From an uncultured Anaerolineae bacterium (GTDB lineage Bacteria > Chloroflexota > Anaerolineae > Aggregatilineales > Phototrophicaceae): a stretch of DNA of 64,000 bases. The number at the start of each line of letters is the position of its first letter. Within the stretch, counting starts at the first letter, position 1. A program made the translations under genes and the position numbers. Location of the stretch: assembly GCA_937922795.1 (NCBI GenBank), contig CALAJK010000027.1, positions 45,259 through 109,258 on the forward strand, in the 5' to 3' direction. Shown here in pieces: positions 20,731-29,598 of this stretch. The notes under the pieces were generated by a model that was not told the origin of the DNA, did no database searches, and saw only the letters and a program-made list of their open reading frames with translations.

Positions 20731-20797
20731 CGGCCGTGGCAGAGCTGAAACCCTCTTGACCAGCAGGCAGGTCTCTGCTTTCAGATAGCGACGGCCG
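20731..20797. other. Structured convergent gap with competing stems
   Basis: CGGCCGT (20731-20737) pairs with ACGGCCG (20791-20797). Inside, GCAGAG (20739-20744) can pair with CTCTGC (20773-20778) and CTGAAA (20745-20750) with TTTCAG (20779-20784); these two cross, so they are alternatives or a pseudoknot. It separates the convergent permease and P450 genes and may act as a bidirectional transcription end. No U-run. Confidence 0.35.
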
Positions 20798-20833
20798 ATC
20801 ACAAGGACGCTTCACAACATCCCAAAGACGGCT

Positions 20834-22129
20834 CTACAACCGCCGTTTGACTCGCATCGGTACGCCAGGGCGCGGCTCCAGTGTGGCGCCCATGTGGGCG
20901 TAGACCGGTTTCGGCAGCGCCGCCAGCTCCACCTGCTGCAGGATCCGCGCCAGGACGAGTTTCGTCTCGACCTGCGCGAAAGCAGCGCCAATGCAGTTGC
21001 GTGGGCCGCCGCCAAAGGGTAGATAGGTGTAAGGCTGCGGGCGGGGCTGGCCTGGCGCAAAACGTTCTGGCCGGAACGCACCCGGTTCATCCCAGTAGGC
21101 TGGCTGGCGATGCGTCAGATAGATCGAGTACATGACGCGCGTCCCAGCCGGGATCGTGTACCCCTGGAACGGCAGATCGACGGCAGCTACACGCGAACCC
21201 AGATGGATAGGGGGATACAACCGCAGCGCTTCATCAATCACCTGCCCCAAATAGTGCAGATGAGCGGCGTGCTCCAGGGTTGGCGTCTGCCCGGCCAGCA
21301 CACTGTCCACTTCGTTTTGCGCCTGGGACATCGCTGGGGGGTGCTGGCCCAGCAGATACAACGCCCAACTGAGCAGCGCCGTGCTGGTATCATGGCCGGC
21401 GATCAACATCGTTAGCAGTTGGTCGCGGATGAGATCATCGTCCAGACCGGCGGCGATCAACCCACCAAGCAAATCGTCAGTTTCGCCTAGGCAAGCCCGA
21501 CGCAGCCGGATGATCTGGTACAGATAGTCATCCATCTGCCGCAGCGCCCGCTCATATCCTGGCCGAGGGATGCCCGGCCATAAAATCCATAGTCCGGGCG
21601 AGATGAATTGAAGCGTTTTAAGGATCGCCGACCATAGCCGGTCAAGCTCTGGGGAGAAGTCCACCCGGTACAGCGTCTCCATCAGGATGAGCAGTGCCAC
21701 CCGCCGCATCTCGACTAACATGTCGCGGGGTTCATCATCCCGCCACTGCTGAACGATCTGATCTGTGCCGCGCACCATGGCAGCGGCGTAGTTGTTCAGC
21801 ATCTGCTTGTGCAGTGCCGGGTTCATGGTTCGACGCAGGCGATCATGCGCGTCGCCGTCTTCCACTAGCACACCGTGTCGCAGCAGCAGTGTGACCGGGT
21901 CGGCCTCATTGCGCCAGCGCAAATCATCGCGGGACGACACCAACACCATCCGCGCCGCTTCCGGACCCACCAGCATCACCGGCTTAAAACCGGGCAGCGT
22001 GAAGCGAAAGATATCACCCAATTCACGATTGAATACTTCTAGCGCCGCCAAGACGCTGTGCTCTCGTCGCAGCGCTCGCAGCGCCCGCAGCGAAGTTGGA
22101 CCCTTGGGGGTAGGAATGCTCTTAGCCAT
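20834..22129 (-). CDS. Cytochrome P450, probable carotenoid hydroxylase
   Basis: 431 aa. The I-helix motif IAGHDTSTALL, the ExxR (DEALRLYPP) and the haem-binding loop FGGGPRNCIGAAFA (Cys near residue 379) are all present, so it should bind haem normally. No membrane anchor, as for bacterial soluble P450s. It is divergent from crtI and the carotenoid operon. Known carotenoid P450s (CYP175A1 in Thermus, CYP287A1 in Deinococcus) hydroxylate the beta-ring, the most likely role here by context. A redox partner is not in the window. The function is inferred; fatty acids are an alternative substrate. Confidence 0.88.
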   Translation of the reverse strand: MAKSIPTPKGPTSLRALRALRREHSVLAALEVFNRELGDIFRFTLPGFKPVMLVGPEAARMVLVSSRDDLRWRNEADPVTLLLRHGVLVEDGDAHDRLRRTMNPALHKQMLNNYAAAMVRGTDQIVQQWRDDEPRDMLVEMRRVALLILMETLYRVDFSPELDRLWSAILKTLQFISPGLWILWPGIPRPGYERALRQMDDYLYQIIRLRRACLGETDDLLGGLIAAGLDDDLIRDQLLTMLIAGHDTSTALLSWALYLLGQHPPAMSQAQNEVDSVLAGQTPTLEHAAHLHYLGQVIDEALRLYPPIHLGSRVAAVDLPFQGYTIPAGTRVMYSIYLTHRQPAYWDEPGAFRPERFAPGQPRPQPYTYLPFGGGPRNCIGAAFAQVETKLVLARILQQVELAALPKPVYAHMGATLEPRPGVPMRVKRRL

Positions 22130-22218
22130 GCAGTTCGCTTCTAAAACCTGTGTGCTCCGTTCAGATGTCAGCGCACCATATTATCACACCATACCAGCAA
22201 GAGATCAGCGCGCTCACA

Positions 22219-22235
22219 ATATTTTTGTAAAATAT
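22219..22235. promoter_or_regulatory. AT-rich palindrome in the P450/crtI control region
   Basis: ATATTTT-TGT-AAAATAT is a perfect 7-bp inverted repeat in a roughly 60% GC genome, midway in the 256-nt divergent gap. It may bind a regulator of the carotenoid locus. No regulator gene is adjacent. Confidence 0.45.
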
Positions 22236-22307
22236 GGTATCATGAAGGATAAATACAACTTAGACAACGCTCATACGTGATTCCCCAACGTTTAATTAAG
22301 CGCAACG

Positions 22308-22313
22308 TATAAT
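22308..22313 (+). promoter_or_regulatory. Possible -10 for the carotenoid operon
   Basis: TATAAT 73 nt upstream of crtI. The -35 region is poor, suggesting an activator-dependent promoter or another start. Confidence 0.45.
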
Positions 22314-22385
22314 GCGCGTCGTTGAGCGGATCAGCCGGATGTTGGTATTTTCATGCTGCCGGCGCATTTCTGGGGGACATTCCTG

Positions 22386-23894
22386 ATGACACGAATTGTG
22401 GTAATTGGCAGTGGCTTCGGCGGGCTGGGCGCTGCTGTGCGGCTGGCAGCGCGCGGGCACGAAGTGCACATCTTTGAGAAGCGCGACAAGCTGGGCGGGC
22501 GCGCCTATACCTATGAGATCAACGGCTTCAAATTCGACGGCGGGCCAACTGTCATCACCGCCCCTTTTATGTTCGATGACTTATTTGCCGCAGCCGGACG
22601 CCGCCGCGAAGATTACTTCCAACTTGTCCCATGCAATCCATACTACCGCATTTTCGACCACCAGGGGCGCAGCTTTGACTACAACGGCGACGAGGCGTTC
22701 ATCCTAAGCCAGATCGCTAAATGGAACCCGTCCGACCGTGAAGGCTACCAGCGGTTCATGAGCACGACCAAAGCGATCTTCGAGAAAGGCTTCGTCGAGC
22801 TGGCCGACAAACCTTTCCTGCACTTCACCGACATGCTCAAGGTCGCGCCTGATCTGATCAAAATGCAGTCCTACCTGAGCGTCTACCGCTACGTCTCGCA
22901 GTTCGTCAAGGACGACTTCCTGCGCCGCGTCTTTTCATTCCACCCGCTGCTCATCGGCGGCAATCCGTTCGACTCGCCCTCGATTTATGCCATGATCCAC
23001 TACCTGGAGCGAGAATGGGGCATCCATTATGCCCTGGGCGGCACAGGCGCCATCGTCGAAGCGCTCGGTCGGCTGTTCACCGAACTGGGTGGACAGATCC
23101 ACTTGAACGCGGAGGTGGAAGAAATCCTGGTCAATGGTCGCAAGGTGACCGGCATCCGTTTGGGCGACGGGCGCACGATCCCGGCAGACGCAATCGTCTC
23201 GAATGCAGATGTGGCTTTCACCTATCGCAACCTCATTCCAGAGGTCTACCGCCGTAAGTACACCAACCGCAAAATCGAGCGCATGAAGTACAGCATGTCG
23301 CTGTTCGTCATCTACTTCGGCACCAAGCGCCGCTACACCGACGTCGGTCTGGCGCATCACAACATCATCCTCGGTGAGCGCTATAAAGGGCTGCTGGACG
23401 ACATCTTCAACAAGCAGCAGCTCGCCCAGGATTTCTCGCTCTATCTGCACATGCCTACGCTGACCGATCCCTCGATGGCGCCAGAAGGCTGTGAGACCTT
23501 CTACGTGCTGTCTCCTGTTCCGCATCTGGGGTCTGGCATTGACTGGACGAAGGCCGCCAAACCGTACCGTGACGCCATCATGCAGTTCCTGGAAGACCAT
23601 TATCTGCCGGATTTGCAGGCCAACATCATTGCCGAGCATTACATTGACCCGCTGCACTTTCAAGGTACACTCAACAGCTATCTAGGCTCAGCCTTTTCCG
23701 TGCAGCCCATCCTCACCCAATCGGCTTGGTTCCGCCCGCACAACCGGTCGGAAGACTTCGACAATCTCTATTTCGTGGGGGCAGGAACGCATCCAGGCGC
23801 AGGCCTTCCGGGCGTGCTGTCATCTTCAATTATCGTCGAGAACCTGATCGGCAGCGCAGTGCCGGAACATACGCTTGAGCCGGCCCTCGAATAA
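22386..23894 (+). CDS. crtI: Phytoene desaturase (CrtI-type)
   Basis: About 502 aa. The FAD-binding motif [20 protein letters not shown] is at the N-terminus and the family C-terminal block [20 protein letters not shown] is present. These enzymes turn colourless phytoene into lycopene at the membrane. ATG 22386 begins [10 protein letters not shown]; an in-frame ATG 33 nt upstream adds a non-conserved extension. First gene of the carotenoid operon, 9 nt before crtB. The second CrtI homologue at the operon end probably has a different substrate. Confidence 0.92.
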   Translation: MTRIVVIGSGFGGLGAAVRLAARGHEVHIFEKRDKLGGRAYTYEINGFKFDGGPTVITAPFMFDDLFAAAGRRREDYFQLVPCNPYYRIFDHQGRSFDYNGDEAFILSQIAKWNPSDREGYQRFMSTTKAIFEKGFVELADKPFLHFTDMLKVAPDLIKMQSYLSVYRYVSQFVKDDFLRRVFSFHPLLIGGNPFDSPSIYAMIHYLEREWGIHYALGGTGAIVEALGRLFTELGGQIHLNAEVEEILVNGRKVTGIRLGDGRTIPADAIVSNADVAFTYRNLIPEVYRRKYTNRKIERMKYSMSLFVIYFGTKRRYTDVGLAHHNIILGERYKGLLDDIFNKQQLAQDFSLYLHMPTLTDPSMAPEGCETFYVLSPVPHLGSGIDWTKAAKPYRDAIMQFLEDHYLPDLQANIIAEHYIDPLHFQGTLNSYLGSAFSVQPILTQSAWFRPHNRSEDFDNLYFVGAGTHPGAGLPGVLSSSIIVENLIGSAVPEHTLEPALE

Positions 23895-23903
23895 GGATCG
23901 ATC

Positions 23904-24863
23904 ATGACGCTTGAAGTTCCGGTTCAAGGCTGGGAATACCCGCTGCTGGCGCTGGCGCGCGAACCGCTGGAAGCTGCCCCGCACGCCCTACAGCTTCCGG
24001 TTGATGGCCGCCTGCTAGAGGCAGCTTACCTACACTGCGAACAGCTCACGCATGAGCACAGCAAGACGTTCTTCGTCGCTTCTGGCCTGCTTCCGCCGGA
24101 AAAGCGGCGCGCCGCTCGCGCGCTGTACGCCTTCTGCCGCGTGACCGATAATCTGGTTGACGAAGCGCAAACTGAAGACCGGCTGTCCGCTCTGGAAATC
24201 TGGCGCCAGATGGTGAAAATGCACCAGCCGCCTCTCGACCAACCGGTAGCCCTGGCCTGGGCCGATGCGCAAGCGCGGTTCCGCATCCCGCCCGGCTATG
24301 CCGAGCAGCTCATCAACGGCGTCGCCCGCGACATCACCCAGATGCGCTACCAGTCCTTCACCGATCTGGCTGAATACGCTTATGGTGTCGCCTCGACCGT
24401 CGGCTTGATGGCCATGCACATTGTCGGCTATACCAGCTACGACGCCGTCGGCTACGCCGTCAAGTTGGGCGTGGCGCTGCAGATGACCAACATCCTACGC
24501 GATGTCGGCGAAGACTGGCGCGCTGGGCGAGTTTACCTGCCGCAGGAAGAACTGGCGGCGTTCGGGCTGGGCGATGCCGACATCGCCCGCGGCGTGATTG
24601 ATGATCGCTGGCGCGCCTTCATGCGGTTCCAGATCGAGCGCAACCGCCAGCTTTATGACGAAGCCCGTCCCGGCATCAGCTTGTTGAAAGTGGACGGCCG
24701 CTTTGCCATCGCCGCCGCTGCCGATCTCTACCGCGCTATTCTGGAAGACATCGAACGGCATGACTATGACGTATTCACACGCCGCGCCAGCATCGGCGCG
24801 TTGGGCAAGCTGCGCCGGCTGCCAGGCATCTGGTGGCGAGCGCGCCGGCCAACAGCCGCTTAG
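23904..24863 (+). CDS. crtB: Phytoene synthase
   Basis: 319 aa. Both aspartate-rich motifs of squalene/phytoene synthases are seen: VTDNLVDEA and NILRDVGEDWRAGRVYLP. It joins two geranylgeranyl diphosphates head to head into phytoene. The spacing to crtI (9 nt) indicates an operon. No geranylgeranyl diphosphate synthase (crtE) is in the window, so the precursor comes from another locus. Confidence 0.94.
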   Translation: MTLEVPVQGWEYPLLALAREPLEAAPHALQLPVDGRLLEAAYLHCEQLTHEHSKTFFVASGLLPPEKRRAARALYAFCRVTDNLVDEAQTEDRLSALEIWRQMVKMHQPPLDQPVALAWADAQARFRIPPGYAEQLINGVARDITQMRYQSFTDLAEYAYGVASTVGLMAMHIVGYTSYDAVGYAVKLGVALQMTNILRDVGEDWRAGRVYLPQEELAAFGLGDADIARGVIDDRWRAFMRFQIERNRQLYDEARPGISLLKVDGRFAIAAAADLYRAILEDIERHDYDVFTRRASIGALGKLRRLPGIWWRARRPTAA

Positions 24864-24884
24864 GATGGTCTATCAAGGTCAGCT

Positions 24885-25727
24885 ATGAGTTACTTTGGAT
24901 TTCTCGCCGTTTTTCTGGTCATCCCCATCCTGCTGCTGCTATTGGCCGTCCGCTACGATGCGAAACGCGGCGTCACCCTACCGGCGGCGCTGCAAAGCTG
25001 GCCGGGGCGGACGATCATCTTGATCCACGTCATCATCGCGGTGGTCTACACGACGCCCTGGGACAATTATCTGGTGGCCACGCGCGTCTGGTGGTACGAT
25101 CCCAACCTGGTGACGGGCATCCTCATCGGCTACGTGCCGATTGAGGAATACACTTTCTTCATCCTTCAGCCTATCCTCACCGGCCTGTGGCTGCTGCTGC
25201 TCATGCGCCATCTGCCTGCTGCTCCTGCCCCAGCCGCGACCGGCGCGCGCATCCGGCTGGTGAGCGCAACCGCGACCGGCGCGATCTGGCTGTCTTCCGC
25301 TTTCATCCTGGCGGTCGGTTGGCCCCCTGGCACTTACCTAGGACTGCTGCTGGTATGGGCGCTGCCGCCGCTGATGTTACAGTTCGCTTTCGGTGCTGAT
25401 ATCTTGTGGCGTCACCGCCGCGCCATCAGCTTGAGCATCTTGCTGACGACCCTCTATCTGTCCGCTGCCGACAAGCTGGCGATCACATCTGGCACCTGGA
25501 CGATCAACCCGGAACAGTCGCTCGGCATTTACCTGCTGGGGCGGCTGCCGCTGGAGGAGCTGCTGTTCTTTTTGATGACCAACACGCTCATCACCATCGG
25601 CACAACCCTCATGCTAGCCGTCGAGAGCCATGCGCGTGTCTCCCGCTACGGACGCGCGCTGCGCCGCCGCTTGGCGCGTCGCCCCGACACAAGCGTAGAT
25701 CCTGTAAGAGAGGTTAAGATGCTATGA
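24885..25727 (+). CDS. Lycopene cyclase, fused CrtYc-CrtYd type
   Basis: 280 aa, about seven membrane segments in two homologous halves. Each half carries the PxEE-type motif: PIEEYTFF in the first and PLEELLFF in the second. Actinobacteria encode these as two subunits; here they are fused as in archaea and some other bacteria. It cyclises one or both ends of lycopene to beta-ionone rings. Because CruF acts on an uncyclised end, one-sided cyclisation to gamma-carotene is the likely outcome. The stop overlaps the next start (ATGA). Confidence 0.9.
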   Translation: MSYFGFLAVFLVIPILLLLLAVRYDAKRGVTLPAALQSWPGRTIILIHVIIAVVYTTPWDNYLVATRVWWYDPNLVTGILIGYVPIEEYTFFILQPILTGLWLLLLMRHLPAAPAPAATGARIRLVSATATGAIWLSSAFILAVGWPPGTYLGLLLVWALPPLMLQFAFGADILWRHRRAISLSILLTTLYLSAADKLAITSGTWTINPEQSLGIYLLGRLPLEELLFFLMTNTLITIGTTLMLAVESHARVSRYGRALRRRLARRPDTSVDPVREVKML

Positions 25728-26167
25728 CGATCTGGCAGTTTCAGGATGCGCTCTCTCGCCGACTGTTGATCTGGAACATCGCCAACGTCGCGCTCGGCGT
25801 CTTGATCGCGCTGCGCGGCGGCTTCTGGCGTGGGCTCGGATCGCAGCACGTGGGCTGGGGCCTCATCAACATCGCCATCAGTCTGCTAGGGCGTCAGGCT
25901 TCGCGCCGCCGCGCTGAGTCGGCAAACGCTTTTGAGCCAGCGACGCTCATCCGTGAGGGGCACAATCTGCGCCGCATTCTGTGGCTGAACGCCGGCCTAG
26001 ATGTTCTTTACATGCTGGCCGGCTGGCAAACGGCGCGGAGCGCCCGCTCCGACGACCAACTGCGCCGCGGTATCGGTTGGGGCGTCGTCATCCAGGGCGG
26101 ACTGCTGTTCCTCTTCGATCTGATACACGCGCCGCAGGTCCCGACCGAACCCTACCTTGACGCTTGA
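25724..26167 (+). CDS. Small membrane protein in carotenoid operon (DUF6992-like)
   Basis: 147 aa with about four hydrophobic stretches, including LLIWNIANVALGVLIALRGG and WGVVIQGGLLFLFDLIHA. The HVGWGLINIAI and LNAGLDVLYMLAGW blocks resemble a family I recall as DUF6992, but I cannot confirm it. Translation is coupled to the cyclase by a 4-nt overlap. It might aid carotenoid membrane insertion or act as an enzyme partner; no catalytic motif is seen. Confidence 0.65.
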   Translation: MTIWQFQDALSRRLLIWNIANVALGVLIALRGGFWRGLGSQHVGWGLINIAISLLGRQASRRRAESANAFEPATLIREGHNLRRILWLNAGLDVLYMLAGWQTARSARSDDQLRRGIGWGVVIQGGLLFLFDLIHAPQVPTEPYLDA

Positions 26168-26188
26168 GCCAGCGGTAACGATACCTCT

Positions 26189-27070
26189 ATGCTGTCGCTG
26201 AAAGCCTTTCAGGGCGCCGAACATCAACCCTTCTACTGGCGGGCTGGCCGCCCAGCCGCGCTGCTGGTGCACGGCTTCCCCGGCACACCGGCTGAGATGC
26301 GTCCTCTAGCCGCATCGCTGCAGCGCGCCGGCTGGACGACGCGCGGCATTCTGCTGCCAGGTTTCGGTCCGGAGCTTGAAACCCTGGCCGAGTGCCGTGC
26401 CAGCGACTGGGCCGGCGCGGTGCGTCAGGCGCTGGTCGAACTCCAGTCCGAACACTACCCCGTTCTACTGATCGGCTACTCGCTGGGCGGCGCGCTAGCG
26501 CTTCAAGCCGCTGCCGAACAATCCCCTGATGGACTGGCGCTCCTGTCGCCTTTCTGGCAGATTGACCACGTGCTCTGGCGGCTGCTGCCCATCCTCAAAT
26601 TCATCTTTCCGAGTGTTAAACCGTTCGAACTGCTGAAATTGGACTTCAACGACCCGAACACGCGCGCCAGCATCGAGAATTTCATGCCCGGCGTCAATCT
26701 AGACGATCCGGACACGCAGCAAGCTATACGCAGCTTCCGGCTGCCCGTCGGCTTGTTCGATCAAATTCGCGCCGCCGGTCAGGGCGGCTGCCGGGCGGCA
26801 ACGCGCGTGCAGACGCCCACATTGGTCATCCAGGGAATATACGATGACCTGGTGCGCCCCAGCGCTACGCGTCATCTCTTGGCGCGTCTGAAGTGTCCAG
26901 TCGACTACATCGAAGTGCCCGCCAAACATGACCTCCTGGATGCGGCCAACGGCGCTTGGGCGCGCATCGAGCACAGCTTGCTGGAGTTCGCCGCCCGTCT
27001 GCTGGTCGAGGCTCATCGCGAGACTGACGTATCCACACTCTCACCGGTTCAAACGGAGGGACAAGCGTAG
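26189..27070 (+). CDS. Alpha/beta hydrolase, carboxylesterase-like
   Basis: 293 aa. An oxyanion-side motif (LLVHGFPGTPAEMRPLA) and a nucleophile elbow GYSLGG are clear; the late Asp (IYDDLVRP) and His (AKHDLLDA) complete a plausible triad. It resembles short-chain carboxylesterases. Located between carotenoid genes and ending 4 nt before the cruF-like gene, it may process an acyl or glycosyl-acyl carotenoid, but that is inference. Confidence 0.82.
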   Translation: MLSLKAFQGAEHQPFYWRAGRPAALLVHGFPGTPAEMRPLAASLQRAGWTTRGILLPGFGPELETLAECRASDWAGAVRQALVELQSEHYPVLLIGYSLGGALALQAAAEQSPDGLALLSPFWQIDHVLWRLLPILKFIFPSVKPFELLKLDFNDPNTRASIENFMPGVNLDDPDTQQAIRSFRLPVGLFDQIRAAGQGGCRAATRVQTPTLVIQGIYDDLVRPSATRHLLARLKCPVDYIEVPAKHDLLDAANGAWARIEHSLLEFAARLLVEAHRETDVSTLSPVQTEGQA

Positions 27071-27074
27071 TCTT

Positions 27075-27857
27075 ATGCTGGCATCGCTCTCGGCTTGGCT
27101 GCCGTTGAATCTTTCACGCCAAACTCGTCTCAGCAGCGCGCTCATTGTGCTTTGGGTTGCGTCTATGATCAGCCTGCCGATCTTACGCTGGATCGCAGGC
27201 GATCTTGTCGTGCCTCTGGGCGTGGTAGTGACAGTTGTCATTCAAGCGGCAGCGGTGGTCTGCGTGTTGACAGGTGTCTGGGGATGGCGTCAAACCTTGC
27301 TGACGCTCATCACTGTAGCTGCGCTCGGCTGGTTGATCGAGTTCATCGGCTCAACGACTGGCTTCCCATTCAGCGACTACCACTACACTGACCGCCTGCA
27401 GCCGCAAATCAACGGAGTCCCGGCAGTCATCCCGCTCGCCTGGTTCATGATGCTGCCGCCGGCCTGGGCTGTCGCCTACCGCGTGATCGGGATGAAGCAC
27501 CGGCTGGCGTTCGTCGCGCTCAGCGCGCTGGCATTCACCGCTTGGGACTTATTTCTCGACCCGCAGATGGTGGGTTGGGGGTTTTGGGTGTGGTCAAACC
27601 CCGGCGGCTACTTCGGCATCCCCTGGGTAAACTTCGGCGGCTGGATCATCGCTTCGGCGTTCATCACGCTGGTGGCAAGGCCGCCTGCGCCGCCAACACA
27701 TCCGCTTTTGCTCATCTATACCATCACCTGGGCGCTGATGACTATCGGCCTATTCGTTTTCTGGGGGCTGCCAGGCCCGGCGCTGGTCGGGAGCATCGCC
27801 ATGGGCAGCCTAGCAGTTCTGGCCTGGCGCGCTGAAAGGCGCGGGGAGAGCGTATGA
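27075..27857 (+). CDS. cruF: Carotenoid 1,2-hydratase-type protein (CruF-like)
   Basis: About 260 aa, about seven membrane helices. The conserved blocks GSTTGFPFSDYHYTDRLQP, IPLAWFMM and FTAWDLFLDPQMV with WVNFGGWI mark the carotenoid biosynthesis protein (DUF422/CruF) family. CruF hydrates the 1',2' double bond of the acyclic end of gamma-carotene or lycopene in cyanobacteria and Deinococcus. The start is ATG 27075; a longer upstream frame overlaps the hydrolase gene and looks non-coding. The stop overlaps plsY (ATGA). Confidence 0.85.
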   Translation: MLASLSAWLPLNLSRQTRLSSALIVLWVASMISLPILRWIAGDLVVPLGVVVTVVIQAAAVVCVLTGVWGWRQTLLTLITVAALGWLIEFIGSTTGFPFSDYHYTDRLQPQINGVPAVIPLAWFMMLPPAWAVAYRVIGMKHRLAFVALSALAFTAWDLFLDPQMVGWGFWVWSNPGGYFGIPWVNFGGWIIASAFITLVARPPAPPTHPLLLIYTITWALMTIGLFVFWGLPGPALVGSIAMGSLAVLAWRAERRGESV

Positions 27858-28453
27858 CTCTCATTTGGGTGTTGGGCGCGTTTCTGTTCGGCTCGCTCCC
27901 CTTCTCGGTGTGGGTTGGGCGGCTAGCCTTGGGACGCGATATTCGTCAAATAGGTGACGGCAACCCCGGCGCGACCAACGTGCTCCGCGCCGGCGGCCGG
28001 GGCTGGGGCGCGCTGGCCGGCTTTTTGGACGCGATGAAAGGCGTCGTGCCCATCGGTCTGGCTTACTGGTTTGCTGGCCTGCGCGGCGTCGAGCTGATCA
28101 TCGTAGCGCTGGCGCCCGTCTTGGGACATGCCTTTTCCCCTTTTCTACACTTCAAGGGCGGCAAGGCGGTGGCGGTCACCTTTGGCATCTGGGTTGGCCT
28201 GACCCTCTATGAACTTCCTACTGTCATGGGACTGATGCTGCTGTTCTGGTTCAAAACGGTGACAGTCAGCGGCTGGGCGGTCGTGCTCACCCTGCTCAGC
28301 GGGCTGGCTTATCTGGCGCTGGCGCGGCCCGACCCGGCGCTGTTGGGGGTGATGGTCGGCAACCTGCTGATCCTGGTTTGGCGTCACCGCGCCGATCTCG
28401 CCCAACCCATCGAGCTGCGACCCTGGTTACGTAAGCAGCCGGACATTCTATGA
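27854..28453 (+). CDS. plsY: Glycerol-3-phosphate acyltransferase PlsY-like protein
   Basis: 199 aa, about five membrane segments. It has the PlsY blocks GDGNPGATNVLRAGG and HFKGGKAVAVTFG and a short N-terminal GSLPFSVW. PlsY transfers acyl from acyl-phosphate to glycerol-3-phosphate. It is embedded in a carotenoid operon by ATGA overlaps on both sides. It may be the housekeeping enzyme or may acylate a carotenoid glycoside; sequence alone cannot decide. Confidence 0.87.
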   Translation: MTLIWVLGAFLFGSLPFSVWVGRLALGRDIRQIGDGNPGATNVLRAGGRGWGALAGFLDAMKGVVPIGLAYWFAGLRGVELIIVALAPVLGHAFSPFLHFKGGKAVAVTFGIWVGLTLYELPTVMGLMLLFWFKTVTVSGWAVVLTLLSGLAYLALARPDPALLGVMVGNLLILVWRHRADLAQPIELRPWLRKQPDIL

Positions 28454-29598
28454 GCCTTCCAATGAGCATGCTCACCCTGCTGATGACCCTCGCGCTGCTC
28501 GTGATCGCGCTGGTGGCCATCCTCAACACGCTCACGCTGCTGCGCCTGCGACCTGCGCCGCTCACCACGCCGGCGCCGCGTTTATCCGTATTAATACCAG
28601 CCCGCAACGAGGCGGCTGTCATCGGCGACACCGTGCAGGCGCTGCTGGCGCAGACGTATACCGACTTCGAGGTGATCATTTTGGACGACGCCTCGACTGA
28701 TGCGACGGCGGCTATCGCGCAGTCAGCCGGCGCTGGCGATCCACGGCTGCGCGTCATTCGGGGCGAACCGCTGCCGGCCGGCTGGATGGGCAAGAACTGG
28801 GCCTGTCATCAGCTATCGCAGGCAGCAGCTGGCGAATGGCTGATCTTCACCGACGCCGATGTGCGCTGGCTGCCCGGCGCGCTGACCGCGCTGGCCGAAG
28901 CGATGACGCGCACTCGCGCTGACATGTTGACGGTCTGGCCGACCCAGTGGACCCTCACCTGGAGCGAACGCTTGGTCGTGCCGCTGATGGCTTTGGCAGT
29001 GCTCGGTTACCTGCCGCTGCCGCTAGTACACTATACCCCTTGGCCTATCTTCGCCGCTGCCAACGGCCAGTGTCTGGCTTTCCGCCGGGTGGCGTATCAG
29101 ACAGTAGGCGGCCACGCCGCTGTGCGCGGGCACATCATCGAGGACGTAGCGCTGGCGCGGCGGACGAAGGCGCGCGGCCTGCGCTTGCGGATGGCCGACG
29201 GCGCGGGTCTGGTCGCCTGCCGTATGTACCGAGATTGGCCGAGTGTGCGCGATGGTTTTGCCAAGAATATCCTCGCCGGCCATGGGGACAGTATCGCCTT
29301 CTTGCTGCTGTCGACGGCTTTCCACTGGCTGATCTTCATCTTCCCCTGGCTGTGGCTGGCGCTGGGCGGCGGAGCCGGATGGCCTGCCTGGCCTATCGCT
29401 GTGATGGCGCTCGGTGTGGGCGCGCGCGCGCTGACTGCCGCCGCTACCCGCCAGCGTCCAGGTGATGCGGCGCTCATGCCTGTATCAACGTTCTTGATGA
29501 CCTTGATCACAGCACGCGCCATCTGGTGGCGGCTGCGCTACGGCGGCCCGCAGTGGAAAGGGCGCACGATCCCTGCCCGGAGCGCCGCCCATGGCTGA
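28450..29598 (+). CDS. Family 2 glycosyltransferase (CruC/CrtQ-like)
   Basis: 382 aa. The N-terminal membrane helix precedes a GT-A domain with LSVLIPARNEAAVIG, DDASTDAT, and the metal-binding TDADVRW. Two or three C-terminal membrane helices follow. Carotenoid glycosyltransferases of this type (CruC in green sulfur bacteria) attach a sugar to the 1'-hydroxyl made by CruF, matching its place between the hydratase/plsY and the second desaturase. Sugar donor unknown. Confidence 0.82.
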   Translation: MSLPMSMLTLLMTLALLVIALVAILNTLTLLRLRPAPLTTPAPRLSVLIPARNEAAVIGDTVQALLAQTYTDFEVIILDDASTDATAAIAQSAGAGDPRLRVIRGEPLPAGWMGKNWACHQLSQAAAGEWLIFTDADVRWLPGALTALAEAMTRTRADMLTVWPTQWTLTWSERLVVPLMALAVLGYLPLPLVHYTPWPIFAAANGQCLAFRRVAYQTVGGHAAVRGHIIEDVALARRTKARGLRLRMADGAGLVACRMYRDWPSVRDGFAKNILAGHGDSIAFLLLSTAFHWLIFIFPWLWLALGGGAGWPAWPIAVMALGVGARALTAAATRQRPGDAALMPVSTFLMTLITARAIWWRLRYGGPQWKGRTIPARSAAHG

